From the NCBI RefSeq assembly GCF_902728235.1, contig NZ_CACVBO010000001.1:930001-994000 (forward strand): a stretch of DNA of 64,000 bases. Direction: 5' to 3'. Below the pieces are notes generated by a model. That model was given only the letters and a program-made list of their open reading frames with translations. It was not told where the DNA came from and searched no databases. This document shows, one piece after another, positions 36,730 through 47,355 of the stretch. A program made the position numbers and the translations under genes. Origin of the DNA: Lentimonas sp. CC4. GTDB lineage: Bacteria; Verrucomicrobiota; Verrucomicrobiia; Opitutales; Coraliomargaritaceae. Within the stretch, counting starts at the first letter, position 1, and the number at the start of each line of letters is the position of its first letter.

Positions 36730-36788
36730 TTCAGCGTTTCCTAATTTGCTTTGCCATCTACGGCAGACCTCCGTCAGCTTTTCAAAAA
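36730..36788 (+). repeat. Short octamer array before plsC
   Basis: AGCATTTC and AGCGTTTC followed by degenerate copies, then a last AGCTTTTC just before the plsC ATG. These words belong to the NNNNTTTC type seen around aroA, rsmE and rapA. Confidence 0.5.
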
Positions 36789-37439
36789 ATGTCACAACCA
36801 CGTCCTAAAATTCCGTTTTTTTATGAATGCGTCCGCGTTACCGCAGACTGGTTTTTCAGCACCTTCTACGACTACTCGACGTCAGGCATGCGCAACGTGC
36901 CGCTGACAGGAAGCGCGATCTTCGCGGCCAATCACATCAGCTTCTACGATCCACCCGCAATTGGCGCGCAAGTGTATCGTCCGTTTAATTATTTCGCCCG
37001 CGACACGCTCTACAAAGGGCTCTTCGGCAAAGCGCTCCTCAAGCTCGAGACGATTCCCGTCGCCCGCAACAACGCCGACGTCAAATCACTCAAAGCTCTT
37101 TTCAAAGCACTCAAGAAGCAAGGCGCCGTTGCCATGTATCCGGAAGGCACCCGCTCGGTAGACGGCAAACTCGCCGAGCCCAAGCCCGGCGCGGGCATGA
37201 TTGCCTGCAAATCAAGAGCGACAGTCATCCCGACCCGCATCTTCGGCACTTTCGAAGCCTACGGCCGCAACCACAAGTTGCCCACTCTCGGCGGTCCGAT
37301 CCATATCGCCTACGGCAAGCCAATGACCACCGCCGAAATCGACCCCGGCAAAGACCACCCCGAGCGCTACCTAGAAGCCTCCCGCCGCATCATGGCACGC
37401 ATTGCCGAACTGCAACCTCCCGTTCAAACTATAGTTTGA
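36789..37439 (+). CDS. plsC: 1-acyl-sn-glycerol-3-phosphate acyltransferase, PlsC
   Basis: A 216-aa membrane-associated acyltransferase making phosphatidic acid. It has the catalytic HxxxxD as NHISFYDPPA (about residues 46-51) and the glycerol-3-phosphate site YPEGTRSVDGKL. The N-terminal hydrophobic stretch is weak. The gene lies between two word-array elements that each carry a small ORF. Confidence 0.9.
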   Translation: MSQPRPKIPFFYECVRVTADWFFSTFYDYSTSGMRNVPLTGSAIFAANHISFYDPPAIGAQVYRPFNYFARDTLYKGLFGKALLKLETIPVARNNADVKSLKALFKALKKQGAVAMYPEGTRSVDGKLAEPKPGAGMIACKSRATVIPTRIFGTFEAYGRNHKLPTLGGPIHIAYGKPMTTAEIDPGKDHPERYLEASRRIMARIAELQPPVQTIV

Positions 37440-37467
37440 GGAGCTCACAGGTCGGCAATGCGAATTT

Positions 37468-37892
37468 CTAATAGCTGATGGCTAATAGCTAAAAACATGA
37501 GTAATTTGAAGGACTTTGAAGACATGAAAGTATGGCAAGATGCTCAAGCTCTTGCTTGTGAAGTGTATCAAGACTTCCGCCACACCAAGGACTTCTCCTT
37601 TAAAGATCAAATTACACGCGCGGCGGTTTCGGTCTCAAATAATGTAGCAGAGGGAGCCGAACGAAGCACCGCTACCGAGTTTTCTAGGTTTTTAGATATC
37701 GCCAAAGGCTCGACAGGAGAAGTTCGCAGCATGTATAGACTCGCCCAACGCCTAAAACTACTTTCACCTGAGATTGTCGAGCAACGAGCGGAACTCTGCT
37801 TGGAAATTTCAAAGCAACTCGCAGGCTTTGCAAAATATCTCCGCAAAAAGTAAGCACTTTCAAACAAATCATTTAGCCATTACCTATTAGCC

Positions 37893-37896
<4 letters not shown>
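37468..37896 (+). mobile_element. Inverted-repeat element carrying a four-helix-bundle gene
   Basis: The left arm (37468-37495) is tandem heptads CTAATAG, CTGATGG, CTAATAG and CTAAAAA. The right arm (37869-37896), read on the minus strand, is CTCATGG, CTAATAG, GTAATGG, CTAAATG. Between them lies only the 118-aa ORF, starting 2 bp after the left arm. The right arm includes the start codon of purM. The words are shared with the ORF-less repeat in the mscS-cmk gap. Confidence 0.6.
37497..37853 (+). CDS. Four-helix-bundle protein (23S rRNA IVP family)
   Basis: A 118-aa all-helical protein. MSNLKDFEDMKVWQDAQALA, then DQITRAAVSVSNNVAEGAER, FLDIAKGSTGEVRSMYRLAQ and an amphipathic C-terminal helix match the S23/TIGR02436 four-helix-bundle family. 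Members are known as ORFs inside 23S rRNA intervening sequences in some bacteria and also occur at other loci. No enzymatic role is known. Here it is enclosed by facing heptad arrays, resembling a hairpin-borne selfish gene. Confidence 0.9.
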   Translation: MSNLKDFEDMKVWQDAQALACEVYQDFRHTKDFSFKDQITRAAVSVSNNVAEGAERSTATEFSRFLDIAKGSTGEVRSMYRLAQRLKLLSPEIVEQRAELCLEISKQLAGFAKYLRKK

Positions 37897-39089
<1,193 letters not shown>

Positions 39090-39158
39090 GCTCCTCCACT
39101 ATCCAGTATTAGGCCGCTACCCACTGGCCTCTATCGTCTAGTCTCAGGTCTACCCGCC

Positions 39159-39560
39159 TTGAACTTGCTCACCTTCATACGCCGACTCGGTCGGCTGCTA
39201 CTACTCCTCTGCAGTTGCTTGCTCCTCACAGGGCCTCAGCTACTGCTGCAGCTTGGGGCATGGAGTTGGATGGTCGCGAGCTACTCGCAGGAAAGCAGCA
39301 TCGAGCAAGCCTTTGCCGATACCTTTGGCGGCGAGCGCCCCTGTGAACTCTGTAAGCTGATTACAGCAGTTGATGCCGAGCAGGAGACCACCCCGATCAA
39401 AGAGTCAACCGAGGTAAAAAGCCTCAAACTACTCCTCGGCCAAGCTGAGCGCCTCAGCCTCGCTCCCACATATTTTATCGCCGCCAAGCGCGGCAACAGT
39501 GATCAATCCGGCCGACTGCGGCACTCAGATGTGCCCATTCCGCCGCCGCGACTCGTTTAG
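39159..39560 (+). CDS. Hypothetical secreted or membrane protein with CxxC
   Basis: A 133-aa protein starting at TTG (39159). A strongly hydrophobic N-terminus (LLLLLCSCLLLTGPQLLLQL, residues about 14-33) acts as signal or anchor. The mature part has GGERPCELCKLITAV, a CxxC that could bind a metal or be redox active. Small proteins with ERPCELCK are often found near copper or other metal resistance genes, and the next gene encodes a Met/His-rich outer-membrane protein. That link is inference. Confidence 0.6.
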   Translation: MNLLTFIRRLGRLLLLLCSCLLLTGPQLLLQLGAWSWMVASYSQESSIEQAFADTFGGERPCELCKLITAVDAEQETTPIKESTEVKSLKLLLGQAERLSLAPTYFIAAKRGNSDQSGRLRHSDVPIPPPRLV

Positions 39561-39628
39561 CGAGCAATCGCTACTGCCGCGTATTCAGCTTTGTGTTTTT
39601 TAGGGCATCGGAGCAAAAACCTGAGATC

Positions 39629-39715
39629 GTAGGTGGCTTCCTTTAGGTGGCCACCCGCTTGGAGAAAATGCTACCCATCGCCGTGTCGATCGAGCACCTA
39701 AAGGAACTCGACTAC
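39629..39715 (+). repeat. Family D hairpin repeat, intact copy
   Basis: The 21-bp left arm GTAGGTGGCTTCCTTTAGGT(G) pairs with CACCTAAAGGAACTCGACTA(C) at 39695-39715 (about 17 of 21 positions). The element is 87 bp. A second copy at 47526-48044 is split by other repeats. The remaining 39561-39942 gap holds a family C fragment near 39792 and a degenerate ATCAGC word run before the next gene. Confidence 0.75.
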
Positions 39716-39942
39716 CCTTTTCACAAACCATCATACGCGTCGAAAATCAGACACTTCCGCCCCAGAGCGAGCTTGCGGATCTAATTCAATAAGTAGGGGC
39801 TTTGCTTGCGAAGACCGCGACCACTCCAAGCTGGATCGCCCCTGAGTAACGCCAGCCCCCTTCGTTAGCTCCGAAAAGCGATCAGCTACTCAGCAATCAG
39901 CCGATCAATCACTACCCAACCATCGGCACAGCCGATCATACA

Positions 39943-41040
39943 ATGAACACATTTATACAAACTACACTACTACTCACCACACTCACTGCGGCCACCAGCG
40001 CCGCCTACGCCGCGCCAGCATTCAGCTGTTGCGCCACCGATGAGAACCATGTCGGACGTCCCGATGACCACGCACCCATTTCAGTGATGGGCGATCACAC
40101 GCATGCCAAAGGCGGCTGGATGATGTCCTACCGCTACATGCATATGGATATGGACGGCATGCGCCACGGGAACGATCGCGTTTCCTCTCAAGATGTCTTC
40201 GATGCTGGCTACACTGTAACTCCTGAATCGATGTCGATGGACATGCACATGCTCGGGTTCATGTATGCGCCGACTGACAAACTAACACTCATGCTCATGG
40301 GCAACTACACAGAGACCGAAATGGATCATAAAATCGTCAATCAAATGGCGGCGAATATGATGAACAACGGCAACCGTAAGTTCACCACAAACACCAGCGG
40401 CATCGGCGACGTCAAAGTCGGCGGCCTCTATCGTTTCTATCTCGAAGAAAACCGTAAAGCACACGCAGGCCTCAGCTTGAGCCTACCAACCGGCTCGATC
40501 GACAAGAAAGACAAGACCCCTGCCATGGGTGGCGGCGCCAACCAACAATTGCCCGCCCCAATGCAACTCGGCTCCGGCACCTACGACCTGCTCCCCTCGC
40601 TCACCTACGTGCAGCAATTTGAGAGCTGGTCCTACGGGGCACAGGCCAACGCTGTCATCCGCCTCGAAAGCGAGAACGACAACGGCTACCGCCTCGGCAA
40701 TGTCTTCGGTGCGACCACATGGGCAGGCACTAACCTCAACGAATGGGTCGGCCTCAACACTGGCCTGAGCTACACCTACACCAGCAAGCTCAAAGGCGAC
40801 CAAGACGACATCAACCAAGGTCCAATGATGGGCCGTGACACCGTCACCACCGCATATGAAGACAACTACGGTGGCGAGCGCCTCGACGCGATCTTCGGCA
40901 TCAACTTCTACGTGCCCTCCGGCACCTTGAAAGGTCAACGCATCGCCCTCGATCTACGCCTCCCGCTCTGGCAGGACCTCAATGGTTACCAACTGGAGAC
41001 AGACACCGTGCTCACGCTAGGCTGGCAGATGGCATTCTAG
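39943..41040 (+). CDS. Outer-membrane beta-barrel protein with Met/His-rich N-terminus
   Basis: A 365-aa protein with a signal peptide (cleavage near AAYAAPAF, about residue 24). A metal-ligand-rich segment follows: [32 protein letters not shown] and [14 protein letters not shown]. The rest is alternating amphipathic beta strands ending in LGWQMAF, with a terminal aromatic. It belongs to the barrel family often called transporter or MetA-pathway related. Binding of copper or another soft metal is inferred from the Met/His/Cys content. The CxxC protein gene lies 382 bp upstream. Confidence 0.7.
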   Translation: MNTFIQTTLLLTTLTAATSAAYAAPAFSCCATDENHVGRPDDHAPISVMGDHTHAKGGWMMSYRYMHMDMDGMRHGNDRVSSQDVFDAGYTVTPESMSMDMHMLGFMYAPTDKLTLMLMGNYTETEMDHKIVNQMAANMMNNGNRKFTTNTSGIGDVKVGGLYRFYLEENRKAHAGLSLSLPTGSIDKKDKTPAMGGGANQQLPAPMQLGSGTYDLLPSLTYVQQFESWSYGAQANAVIRLESENDNGYRLGNVFGATTWAGTNLNEWVGLNTGLSYTYTSKLKGDQDDINQGPMMGRDTVTTAYEDNYGGERLDAIFGINFYVPSGTLKGQRIALDLRLPLWQDLNGYQLETDTVLTLGWQMAF

Positions 41041-41063
41041 GGTCGCTTCGCGACAATGAATGA

Positions 41064-41311
41064 TCCTAGATTCAGGAGTTAGAAGTTAGGAGTCAGACGG
41101 AGGTCTGCCGTAGATGGCGCAGCAAGTTAGTCCTTGGTGATGAAACTCTTACGAACGTATTCGCTGCCGCCTACCGAGCGCAGCGACACTTATTATGCCC
41201 TTGGGTGCAACCGAAGGGCGAAGCCATTTGGCGAACCCTAGGATTCTTCATAAAACACTGATATTCAGCTCTTAACTACTGCCTTCTAGCTTCTAACTAC
41301 TCTTTTTAGGA
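41064..41311 (+). repeat. Family A inverted-repeat element, copy 2 (longest)
   Basis: Left arm heptads GATTCAG, GAGTTAG, AAGTTAG, GAGTCAG; the right arm read on the minus strand has AGAGTAG, TTAGAAG, CTAGAAG, GCAGTAG. The 248-bp body shares ACCGAGCGCAGCGACACTTA and GCGAAGCCATTTGGCGAA with copy 1 and is the fullest version. Copy 3 (47549-47764) is inverted and shortened. No ORF is present. Confidence 0.8.
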
Positions 41312-41342
41312 TGATGGCTAATTCGTAATAGCTAAAAAACAG

Positions 41343-41376
41343 AACGGGCATCGTGCATACACGATGCCCGTTTTTT
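41343..41376. terminator. Bidirectional intrinsic terminator
   Basis: A perfect 13-bp stem (AACGGGCATCGTG and complement, loop CATA) is followed by TTTTTT on the plus strand. On the minus strand the stem is followed, after CTG, by TTTTTT. It lies between the convergent outer-membrane protein gene and rapA. It is preceded by a short heptad remnant (GATGGCTAATTCGTAATAGC). Confidence 0.85.
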
Positions 41377-41384
41377 CGCTTCAT

Positions 41385-41565
41385 TGTAGCGGACTGGCGA
41401 AGCCATTTCGACAACATCAACCTAAGCCAACGCACGGATCGAAACCGCTTCGCGGATTCCGCTACAAAACAAACACAGCGCCCGTAGCGGACTGGCGAAG
41501 CCATTTCGACAACATCAACCTAAGCCAACGCACAGATCGAAACCGCTTCGCGGATTCCGCTACAA
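41385..41565. repeat. Family B hairpin repeat, two tandem copies
   Basis: Copy 1 at 41385-41467 and copy 2 at 41484-41565, about 98% identical, joined by a 16-bp linker (AAACAAACACAGCGCC). In each, GTAGCGGACTGGCGAAGCC faces a matching right arm ending in GGATTCCGCTAC, giving about 29-bp arms around a 24-bp loop. Fragments occur at 33118-33208 and 44586-44630. Confidence 0.85.
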
Positions 41566-41585
41566 AAAACGATTCCACCACCGAT

Positions 41586-41655
41586 CAACCAGTTTTCCAG
41601 TTTTCCAAGTTTCCAAGTTTCAAAATTTCCGTGTTTCAGGTTTCAGCTTTTCAAC
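41586..41655. repeat. Octamer word array at the 3' end of rapA
   Basis: Nine tandem words, mostly octamers ending in TTTC (CAGTTTTC twice, CAAGTTTC twice, AAAATTTC, CGTGTTTC and related), reach into the rapA stop codon region. This is the most regular octamer array in the window. Confidence 0.7.
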
Positions 41656-44494
41656 TCTCTGGTCCACGCAGGATCAGGCGCACGCCGTCGAGTCGAAGAT
41701 GCGCCTTCGCAATATGCTTGGTCACATCCGCCACCACGTTCTCGGCGATCTTGATCTCCTGATCACGCACATTCGGATTCACCTTACTCAGTTCCTTCAA
41801 ACGAGTTGCCTCGCCATCGAGTCGCGCATGCGCCTCCGTCATTGCGGTTTGCAGTAAGACAGACTTCTGCTCACGAGCATGCCCGCGCGCCGCCTTCAGC
41901 ATTTCTGGCACGAGCGCCTGTAACAATTCAGGATTCTGCTTCAAGCGGAAGGCCTCTTCATCGCGCGCGTGCTTGTTGACCAAGGCATGCCCATACTCCT
42001 CTGAGCAGTCTTGCCCGGCCATATCGACGACGATGCGCACCGGCGTCGGCGGCAAAAAGCGATCCACGTGCAAACGCGCAGGTGCGACACTTTCTAGAAC
42101 AAATACCGCCTCGATCAAAATCGGCGGCGCATCAACCGTGTTATTCGCCCACACCACAATCGAGCTATTACCCTTCTCCGAGCTGAGCACCAAATCCACC
42201 GAACCACGCACCATCGGGTGATCCCACGTTAAGAAGCCCACGTCCTCGCGTCCCAAGGCACGCTTACGCTCACAGGTCACCATCAAGCCTTCATCCGGCA
42301 AGCCTGGAAAGGCGTCGGTAAACATCTGCCCGGGCGACAGGTGATAGCTACGGTCATCAATGTCTTCAACCGTCACACCGAAGTGATCAAAAATACGGTT
42401 CATAAACTGATCCAGCGTGCGATCCCCATCCTGCACACGAATCTGATCGACCAGTTCACTGGCCACATCCTCACGGAACGAGTTCAAGGCAATCAAGCGA
42501 TCCTGGCCTTGGCCTAACTTCGCCTCCAAGTCTTTACGGAACGCGCGACTCGCATCAATCAACTCATCCGCCTCCTTCAAAATGGACGGATCCCCCTCGT
42601 GATAAACGGGACCGAGTTTACGAAGCGCCGCTCCAAACTGATCCAAATACGCGTATCCGCCCTTCAGCGAATGCTCCACGCCATCAATGCCCTCATGATG
42701 CCAGCGCATCAGCAACTCCGTGCAACTATGCTCCAAATACGGCAAATGCACCTTAATCGTTTCTGTCTGTCCGATACGGTCGAGACGACCAATACGCTGC
42801 TCCAGCAACTCAGGATTCATCGGTAAATCAAACAGCACGAGATGATGCGCAAACTGGAAATTACGCCCCTCACTACCAATCTCAGAACACAGTAAAATAC
42901 GCGCACCGTCCGCCTCTGCAAACCACGCCGCATTACGATCGCGCTGCAGCAGCGTCAGTTCCTCGTGGAAGACCGCGGCCTTCACGTTAATCTCTTCGCT
43001 CAATGCATCAAAGATCGCCTGCACCTTTTCCTTGGTGCGACAGATCAACAAGATCTTCTCTTCGCCCAACTCACGGAGCAAATCCGCCAGCCATTTGATC
43101 CGCGGCCCTTGGCGGTAGTCAATCGGCTCAGCGTCTTCATCCGGCGTCGCATCCAAATCGAACTCACGCAATAAACGCGCCTGCAACTCTTCTTCAGAGA
43201 GCGTCTTGCGCGGCTCCAACTTCTGCGGCAATCCCTGCCGCTCGGGGAACCCCGTCAACGAATCACGCGAGTTCCTAAAGATCACACGGCCCGTGCCATG
43301 GCGATCCACTAACTCGTCGAGCATCGCCTTGCGATCCTTCAAGCGCGCTTCAAACTCCGCACCCGAACAATCTTCAAACACCTCACGCAAGAACACGTTC
43401 TCGTCCTCTAACAATTTGTCACCACCCAGCAACTTATTGGCAACTGCAGCGACCTCAGTATAGCCCGCTTGCTCTTCTTTAAACTTTTCTAGATCTGGGT
43501 AACGCTCTGGATCGAGCAGGCGCAGACGCGCAAAGTGCCCCTCCGCTCCCAATTGCTCCGGCGTCGCCGTCAACAGTAGCAAGCCATGGCTCCGACGCGT
43601 CAGCGCCTCCACTAATTGATACTCAGGACTCACTTCCTCTGGCGTCCATTCGAGGTGATGCGCCTCATCAACGACCAACATGTCCCACTTCGCATCCGTG
43701 GCATGCTTCGCCAATTGCTCGTCTCCCAGTAAAGTGCTGAGGCTGCAAATCACCAGTTGCTCCGACATAAACGGATTCTCATCCGGCTCGGACTTCAGAA
43801 TCGACTGACAACGATCGGTATCAAAGAGATGAAACCACAGGTTAAAGCGACGCAGTAGCTCAATAAACCACTGATGCACCAACGACTCCGGCAACACGAT
43901 CAACATACGCTCCGCACGCCCAGTCAGGTGCAAGCGGTGCAAAATCAAACAAGCCTCAATGGTCTTACCGAGCCCTACTTCATCGGCCAACAAGACACGC
44001 GGCATGTAGCGATTCGCCACCTCAGCCGCGATATAGAGCTGATGCGGAATCAGGTCGATACGTCCACCCGTAAACCCCGCCACATCCGACTTACGCATCG
44101 CATGTTGGCGCTCAATGGTCTCATAACGCAGTGCAAACGCCACAGATTGATCAATCTGCCCGCCGATCAAGCGATCCTCTGGCTTACTAAAGCTGATCGT
44201 ATCCGCCAGCTCTGCCTCTGCCACTTCAACGCCGCCACCGACATACGTCAGCAGGCCATCGTCATCGCGCACTGACTCAATCAGCACCGTCGCGCCACCT
44301 TGAGAATTGATCGTATCGCCCGCGCGAAACTCCACCCGCTTGATCGGTGCATTCGCCGGTGCATACAGGCGCGCCTCACTCGCTGCCGTAAAAATGAGCC
44401 GTATTTGATGCCGCGAAACCGACTCCAAAATACCAAGTCCGAGTTCCGGTTCTGTCTCGCTGATCCAGCGCTGTCCGATCTTAAAATCTGCCAT
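41651..44494 (-). CDS. rapA: RNA polymerase-associated protein RapA (SWI2/SNF2 ATPase)
   Basis: Recycles stalled or post-termination RNA polymerase. About 947 aa from the ATG at 44494. This start gives MADFKIGQRWISETEPELGL, which lines up with known RapA N-termini; a GTG start at 44542 would add 16 residues. Motif I is LADEVGLGKTIEACLIL, motif II VVDEAHHLEW, motif III TATPEQLG, and motifs V-VI SEIGSEGRNFQFAHH and RIGRLDRIGQ. Length matches E. coli RapA (968 aa). Confidence 0.92.
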   Translation of the reverse strand: MADFKIGQRWISETEPELGLGILESVSRHQIRLIFTAASEARLYAPANAPIKRVEFRAGDTINSQGGATVLIESVRDDDGLLTYVGGGVEVAEAELADTISFSKPEDRLIGGQIDQSVAFALRYETIERQHAMRKSDVAGFTGGRIDLIPHQLYIAAEVANRYMPRVLLADEVGLGKTIEACLILHRLHLTGRAERMLIVLPESLVHQWFIELLRRFNLWFHLFDTDRCQSILKSEPDENPFMSEQLVICSLSTLLGDEQLAKHATDAKWDMLVVDEAHHLEWTPEEVSPEYQLVEALTRRSHGLLLLTATPEQLGAEGHFARLRLLDPERYPDLEKFKEEQAGYTEVAAVANKLLGGDKLLEDENVFLREVFEDCSGAEFEARLKDRKAMLDELVDRHGTGRVIFRNSRDSLTGFPERQGLPQKLEPRKTLSEEELQARLLREFDLDATPDEDAEPIDYRQGPRIKWLADLLRELGEEKILLICRTKEKVQAIFDALSEEINVKAAVFHEELTLLQRDRNAAWFAEADGARILLCSEIGSEGRNFQFAHHLVLFDLPMNPELLEQRIGRLDRIGQTETIKVHLPYLEHSCTELLMRWHHEGIDGVEHSLKGGYAYLDQFGAALRKLGPVYHEGDPSILKEADELIDASRAFRKDLEAKLGQGQDRLIALNSFREDVASELVDQIRVQDGDRTLDQFMNRIFDHFGVTVEDIDDRSYHLSPGQMFTDAFPGLPDEGLMVTCERKRALGREDVGFLTWDHPMVRGSVDLVLSSEKGNSSIVVWANNTVDAPPILIEAVFVLESVAPARLHVDRFLPPTPVRIVVDMAGQDCSEEYGHALVNKHARDEEAFRLKQNPELLQALVPEMLKAARGHAREQKSVLLQTAMTEAHARLDGEATRLKELSKVNPNVRDQEIKIAENVVADVTKHIAKAHLRLDGVRLILRGPES

Positions 44495-44585
44495 TTCGGA
44501 AACGTCGACCAGCAGCGAGCCCTTGTCAAAGCGAAGATACACCCAAATCCACCATAACGTCTTTAACCATTAAAAACGCCACTTC

Positions 44586-44667
44586 TGTAGCGGGCTGGCG
44601 AAGCCATTTCGACCACAGCAACCTGGGCTGGAGACTGACCCAGTAGAAGCGGCATCCTGCCGCTTTT
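44586..44667. repeat. Family B left-half fragment and small hairpin
   Basis: TGTAGCGGGCTGGCGAAGCC starts near 44586 and matches the left half of family B. It is followed by an 8-bp stem hairpin (AAGCGGCA/TGCCGCTT, 44647-44665) with TTTT on the plus side only. No plus-strand gene ends here, so I treat it as a repeat rather than a terminator. Confidence 0.55.
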
Positions 44668-44692
44668 GATTCCGCAGATCCACTGTCACCCC

Positions 44693-45016
44693 TTACGCAA
44701 CGCGCGAGGCCTCGGTGGAGGAGTCAATAATCGACAGCTTAAAAATAACCGCGGCAGTGCAACCGGTGCCATCATCGGCGCGCACGATTAAGCGCGTTTG
44801 GCTACCCGCTTCGGCATAGACACCAGCGGACAAAGCGATCTTCGCCGGGTTTGCTGTTTTATGCACTCGCACGAGACCATAAGATTCAAGCGCGACGGTA
44901 TAGCGAAGACCGACCGCCCCAAAGATCTGATTCAGATCGAGTGGAATCGGTTGATACATGTCAGTGATGTCTAATTCAATAGTCTCGTAGGTAGGTGTAG
45001 CTGTGTCGGTGTTCAT
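44693..45016 (-). CDS. Small hypothetical protein with Ig/cadherin-like beta fold
   Basis: A 107-aa acidic protein without signal peptide. The segment LRYTVALESYGLVRVHKTAN, then PAKIALSAGVYAEAGSQTRL and a final IVRADDGTGC has the spacing of bacterial dystroglycan-type cadherin-like domains, here as a single domain. It lies between rapA and feoB with 112 bp to the feoB stop. Function unknown. Confidence 0.6.
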   Translation of the reverse strand: MNTDTATPTYETIELDITDMYQPIPLDLNQIFGAVGLRYTVALESYGLVRVHKTANPAKIALSAGVYAEAGSQTRLIVRADDGTGCTAAVIFKLSIIDSSTEASRVA

Positions 45017-45128
45017 CGGTAGGAATTTGGTTAGTGGTTTTGGTTAATTCTGGAGCCACTTTACCATTTCGAACCTGAACCGAAGATGAATGCGCAAAGA
45101 AATTGCGAAACTCTTCACAAATCCCCCG

Positions 45129-47084
45129 CTACCCGAAGCACTGCCACGTAAGTGTAACAGCACCACACAGCACCACACCGACTACCGTCGGCAACACTGC
45201 AGCCCATACGGTCCAACGCACGCTACCCGTTTCTTTATAAATCGTATATAGCGCAGTGGAACACGGGTTATGGCACAAGCTGAACAGCATCAAACAGGTT
45301 GCGGTCAATAAGGTCCAACCTCCCGCAGCGAGCAACGGCTGCAAAATCCCACTCTGATTCGTTTCGAATAACACACCGTTCCCAGCAAAACCATCCACGG
45401 CTTGCCCAGTCATCATCACGGTCAGCATCAAGATCGTCGGCACCACGATTTCGTTGGCAGGAATCGCAATGATATAGGCCAACAAGATCACACCGTTTAA
45501 ACCAATCAACACGGCAACAGGATTGAGCCACTCAATCATCCAAGCTGCTGCGCTCGCATCGCCGATCTGCCAATTTGCAGCCACCCAAATGACAGCACCC
45601 GCCGGTGCCGCAAAGATGATAGCACGCCACAACACAAAGATCGTGCGGTCGATCAACGACGTATAAAGCGTGCGCCAGAAATTCGGCGGACGTAGTGGCG
45701 GCATCTCTAGCGTAAAAGCCGATGCCTCGCCCTTGAGCAGGGTTTTCGACAGTAGCCAGGAGCTCACAAATGTCAGCAGCACTCCTAGAATACCGACAAT
45801 AAACACCGCCGCCGTCGCACTCAGGTTCGCATACTTCGGCCCCACGATTCCCCCAAAGAAGATCGAGGCAATCAAGATCTGCGTCGGCCAACGCCCATTG
45901 CAGAGCGCAAAATTATTTGTCAGAATCGCAATCAGGCGCTCGCGCGGACTTTCAATGATACGGGTCGCAATGATCCCAGCCGCATTACAGCCGTAGCCCA
46001 TCGCCATCGTCAGCGCTTGCTTACCATGCGCCCCAGACTTCTGAAACAGCGGATCGAGATTGAAAGCCACCCGCGGCAAATACCCAAAGTCCTCCAGCAA
46101 AGTGAACAGCGGGAAGAAAATCGCCATCGGCGGCAGCATCACACTCACCACCCAAGCCAGTGTTAAATAAACGCCATCCACACTGAGCCCCACGAGCCAC
46201 TCCGGTAAGCCGACACCCAAACACGTTTCGCGCAACCAAGGATGCACCGTATCCAGTAGCAGTGTCCCCAACATCGCCGAAGGCACATTCGCCCCTGTAA
46301 TCGTCAACCACAGCACAAATGCCATGACCAGCGCCATGATCGGAAAGCCCGTCAACGGATGCGTCAGCCAATGATCCAAATGATCCTGCCAGATGCGCCG
46401 ATCTTTACCGCTCTGCGTGACAAATTGCTCCGCGAGTTCCGACGCCGTCTCGTGATGATGGTGCAACTCGGCATCGGGATCGACCACGCCCGCGTCGTCA
46501 CGCTCCTCCGCGCAACGACTCGCAATCGCTGCTTTCAAAGCTTCAAAGCCTTTACCACGACGCGCTTCCATCGAAATCACTGGTAAACCCAATGCCTCCG
46601 AGAGCCCTGCCACATCTACCGTCAATCCGCGTGCACGGGCTTCATCCAACAAATTCAGCGCAACCACCACACGCGGTGTGCGCTCACGAATCTGCAACAA
46701 ATAGGCGAGGTTTCGCTCCAACGCCGTCGCATCCAGCACGACGACGGTCGCCGCAGGTCGCACTTCAGCCAGAAAATCAGCTGCTACGCTCTCATCACGC
46801 GACACACCATGCAGTGAATAGGCACCGGGTAGATCGACGATTTTGAACTGCTGCCCTGCATGCGAAAAACTCCCCTCGGCGCGCGACACCGTCTTACCCG
46901 GCCAGTTGCCCGTATGTTGATGCAGCCCAGTCAGCCCGTTAAAAATGGTGCTTTTCCCAGTATTGGGATTACCCGCCAGCGCGATCAAGTGATCCCAATC
47001 GTCAGGCTTGAGCGCGTATTCTTCGACACTGCTGCGCATGTGCGCCGGACAGGAAGAACATCCGGAACTGCTACACTGACTCAC
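45129..47084 (-). CDS. feoB: Ferrous iron transport protein B
   Basis: Main inner-membrane Fe(II) transporter. The 651-aa protein has an N-terminal G domain with G1 GNPNTGKST, G3 DLPGAYSL and NLLDEA, preceded by a Cys-rich start (MSQCSSSGCSSCPAHM). The C-terminal permease has two Gate domains (YGCNAAGIIATRII and FSLCHNPCSTALYTIYKET). It is somewhat shorter than E. coli FeoB (773 aa). The start overlaps the feoA stop (ATGA at 47081-47084). Confidence 0.95.
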   Translation of the reverse strand: MSQCSSSGCSSCPAHMRSSVEEYALKPDDWDHLIALAGNPNTGKSTIFNGLTGLHQHTGNWPGKTVSRAEGSFSHAGQQFKIVDLPGAYSLHGVSRDESVAADFLAEVRPAATVVVLDATALERNLAYLLQIRERTPRVVVALNLLDEARARGLTVDVAGLSEALGLPVISMEARRGKGFEALKAAIASRCAEERDDAGVVDPDAELHHHHETASELAEQFVTQSGKDRRIWQDHLDHWLTHPLTGFPIMALVMAFVLWLTITGANVPSAMLGTLLLDTVHPWLRETCLGVGLPEWLVGLSVDGVYLTLAWVVSVMLPPMAIFFPLFTLLEDFGYLPRVAFNLDPLFQKSGAHGKQALTMAMGYGCNAAGIIATRIIESPRERLIAILTNNFALCNGRWPTQILIASIFFGGIVGPKYANLSATAAVFIVGILGVLLTFVSSWLLSKTLLKGEASAFTLEMPPLRPPNFWRTLYTSLIDRTIFVLWRAIIFAAPAGAVIWVAANWQIGDASAAAWMIEWLNPVAVLIGLNGVILLAYIIAIPANEIVVPTILMLTVMMTGQAVDGFAGNGVLFETNQSGILQPLLAAGGWTLLTATCLMLFSLCHNPCSTALYTIYKETGSVRWTVWAAVLPTVVGVVLCGAVTLTWQCFG

Positions 47085-47341
47085 ACTACAGCCTCCACGT
47101 GAATCCGGCTCGCTTGCGCATGACGCAGGCCCAGCACCGTTCCCCGCAGCTTATAAGCACGCAGTCCGCCCATCGCCGACGCATTGCGCACAGTCACCTG
47201 TGTGCCTGGCACCACACCGAGATCAATCAAGCGTTGGCGTTCGTAGCTTTCAAACCCATCCGCCAATTCGAGCACACGTGCCTGACCTCCGGAAGGAATG
47301 TCCGCCAGCGTGCATGCATACTTTGAAGCTATGTTTACCAT
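47081..47341 (-). CDS. feoA: Ferrous iron transport protein A
   Basis: An 86-aa SH3-like protein that regulates or supports FeoB. Typical segments are LADIPSGGQARVLEL, RQRLIDLGVVPGTQVTV, and LRGTVLGLRHAQASRIHVE. It is first in the feoAB operon, with a putative operator palindrome 15 bp upstream. Confidence 0.93.
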   Translation of the reverse strand: MVNIASKYACTLADIPSGGQARVLELADGFESYERQRLIDLGVVPGTQVTVRNASAMGGLRAYKLRGTVLGLRHAQASRIHVEAVV

Positions 47342-47355
47342 AATATGGCCCTTAA

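Noticed and set aside
44647-44667. Hairpin with TTTT as a terminator
   Set aside because: Its T-run is on the plus strand, where no gene ends. The minus-strand gene ending at 44693 would need a T-run on the other side.
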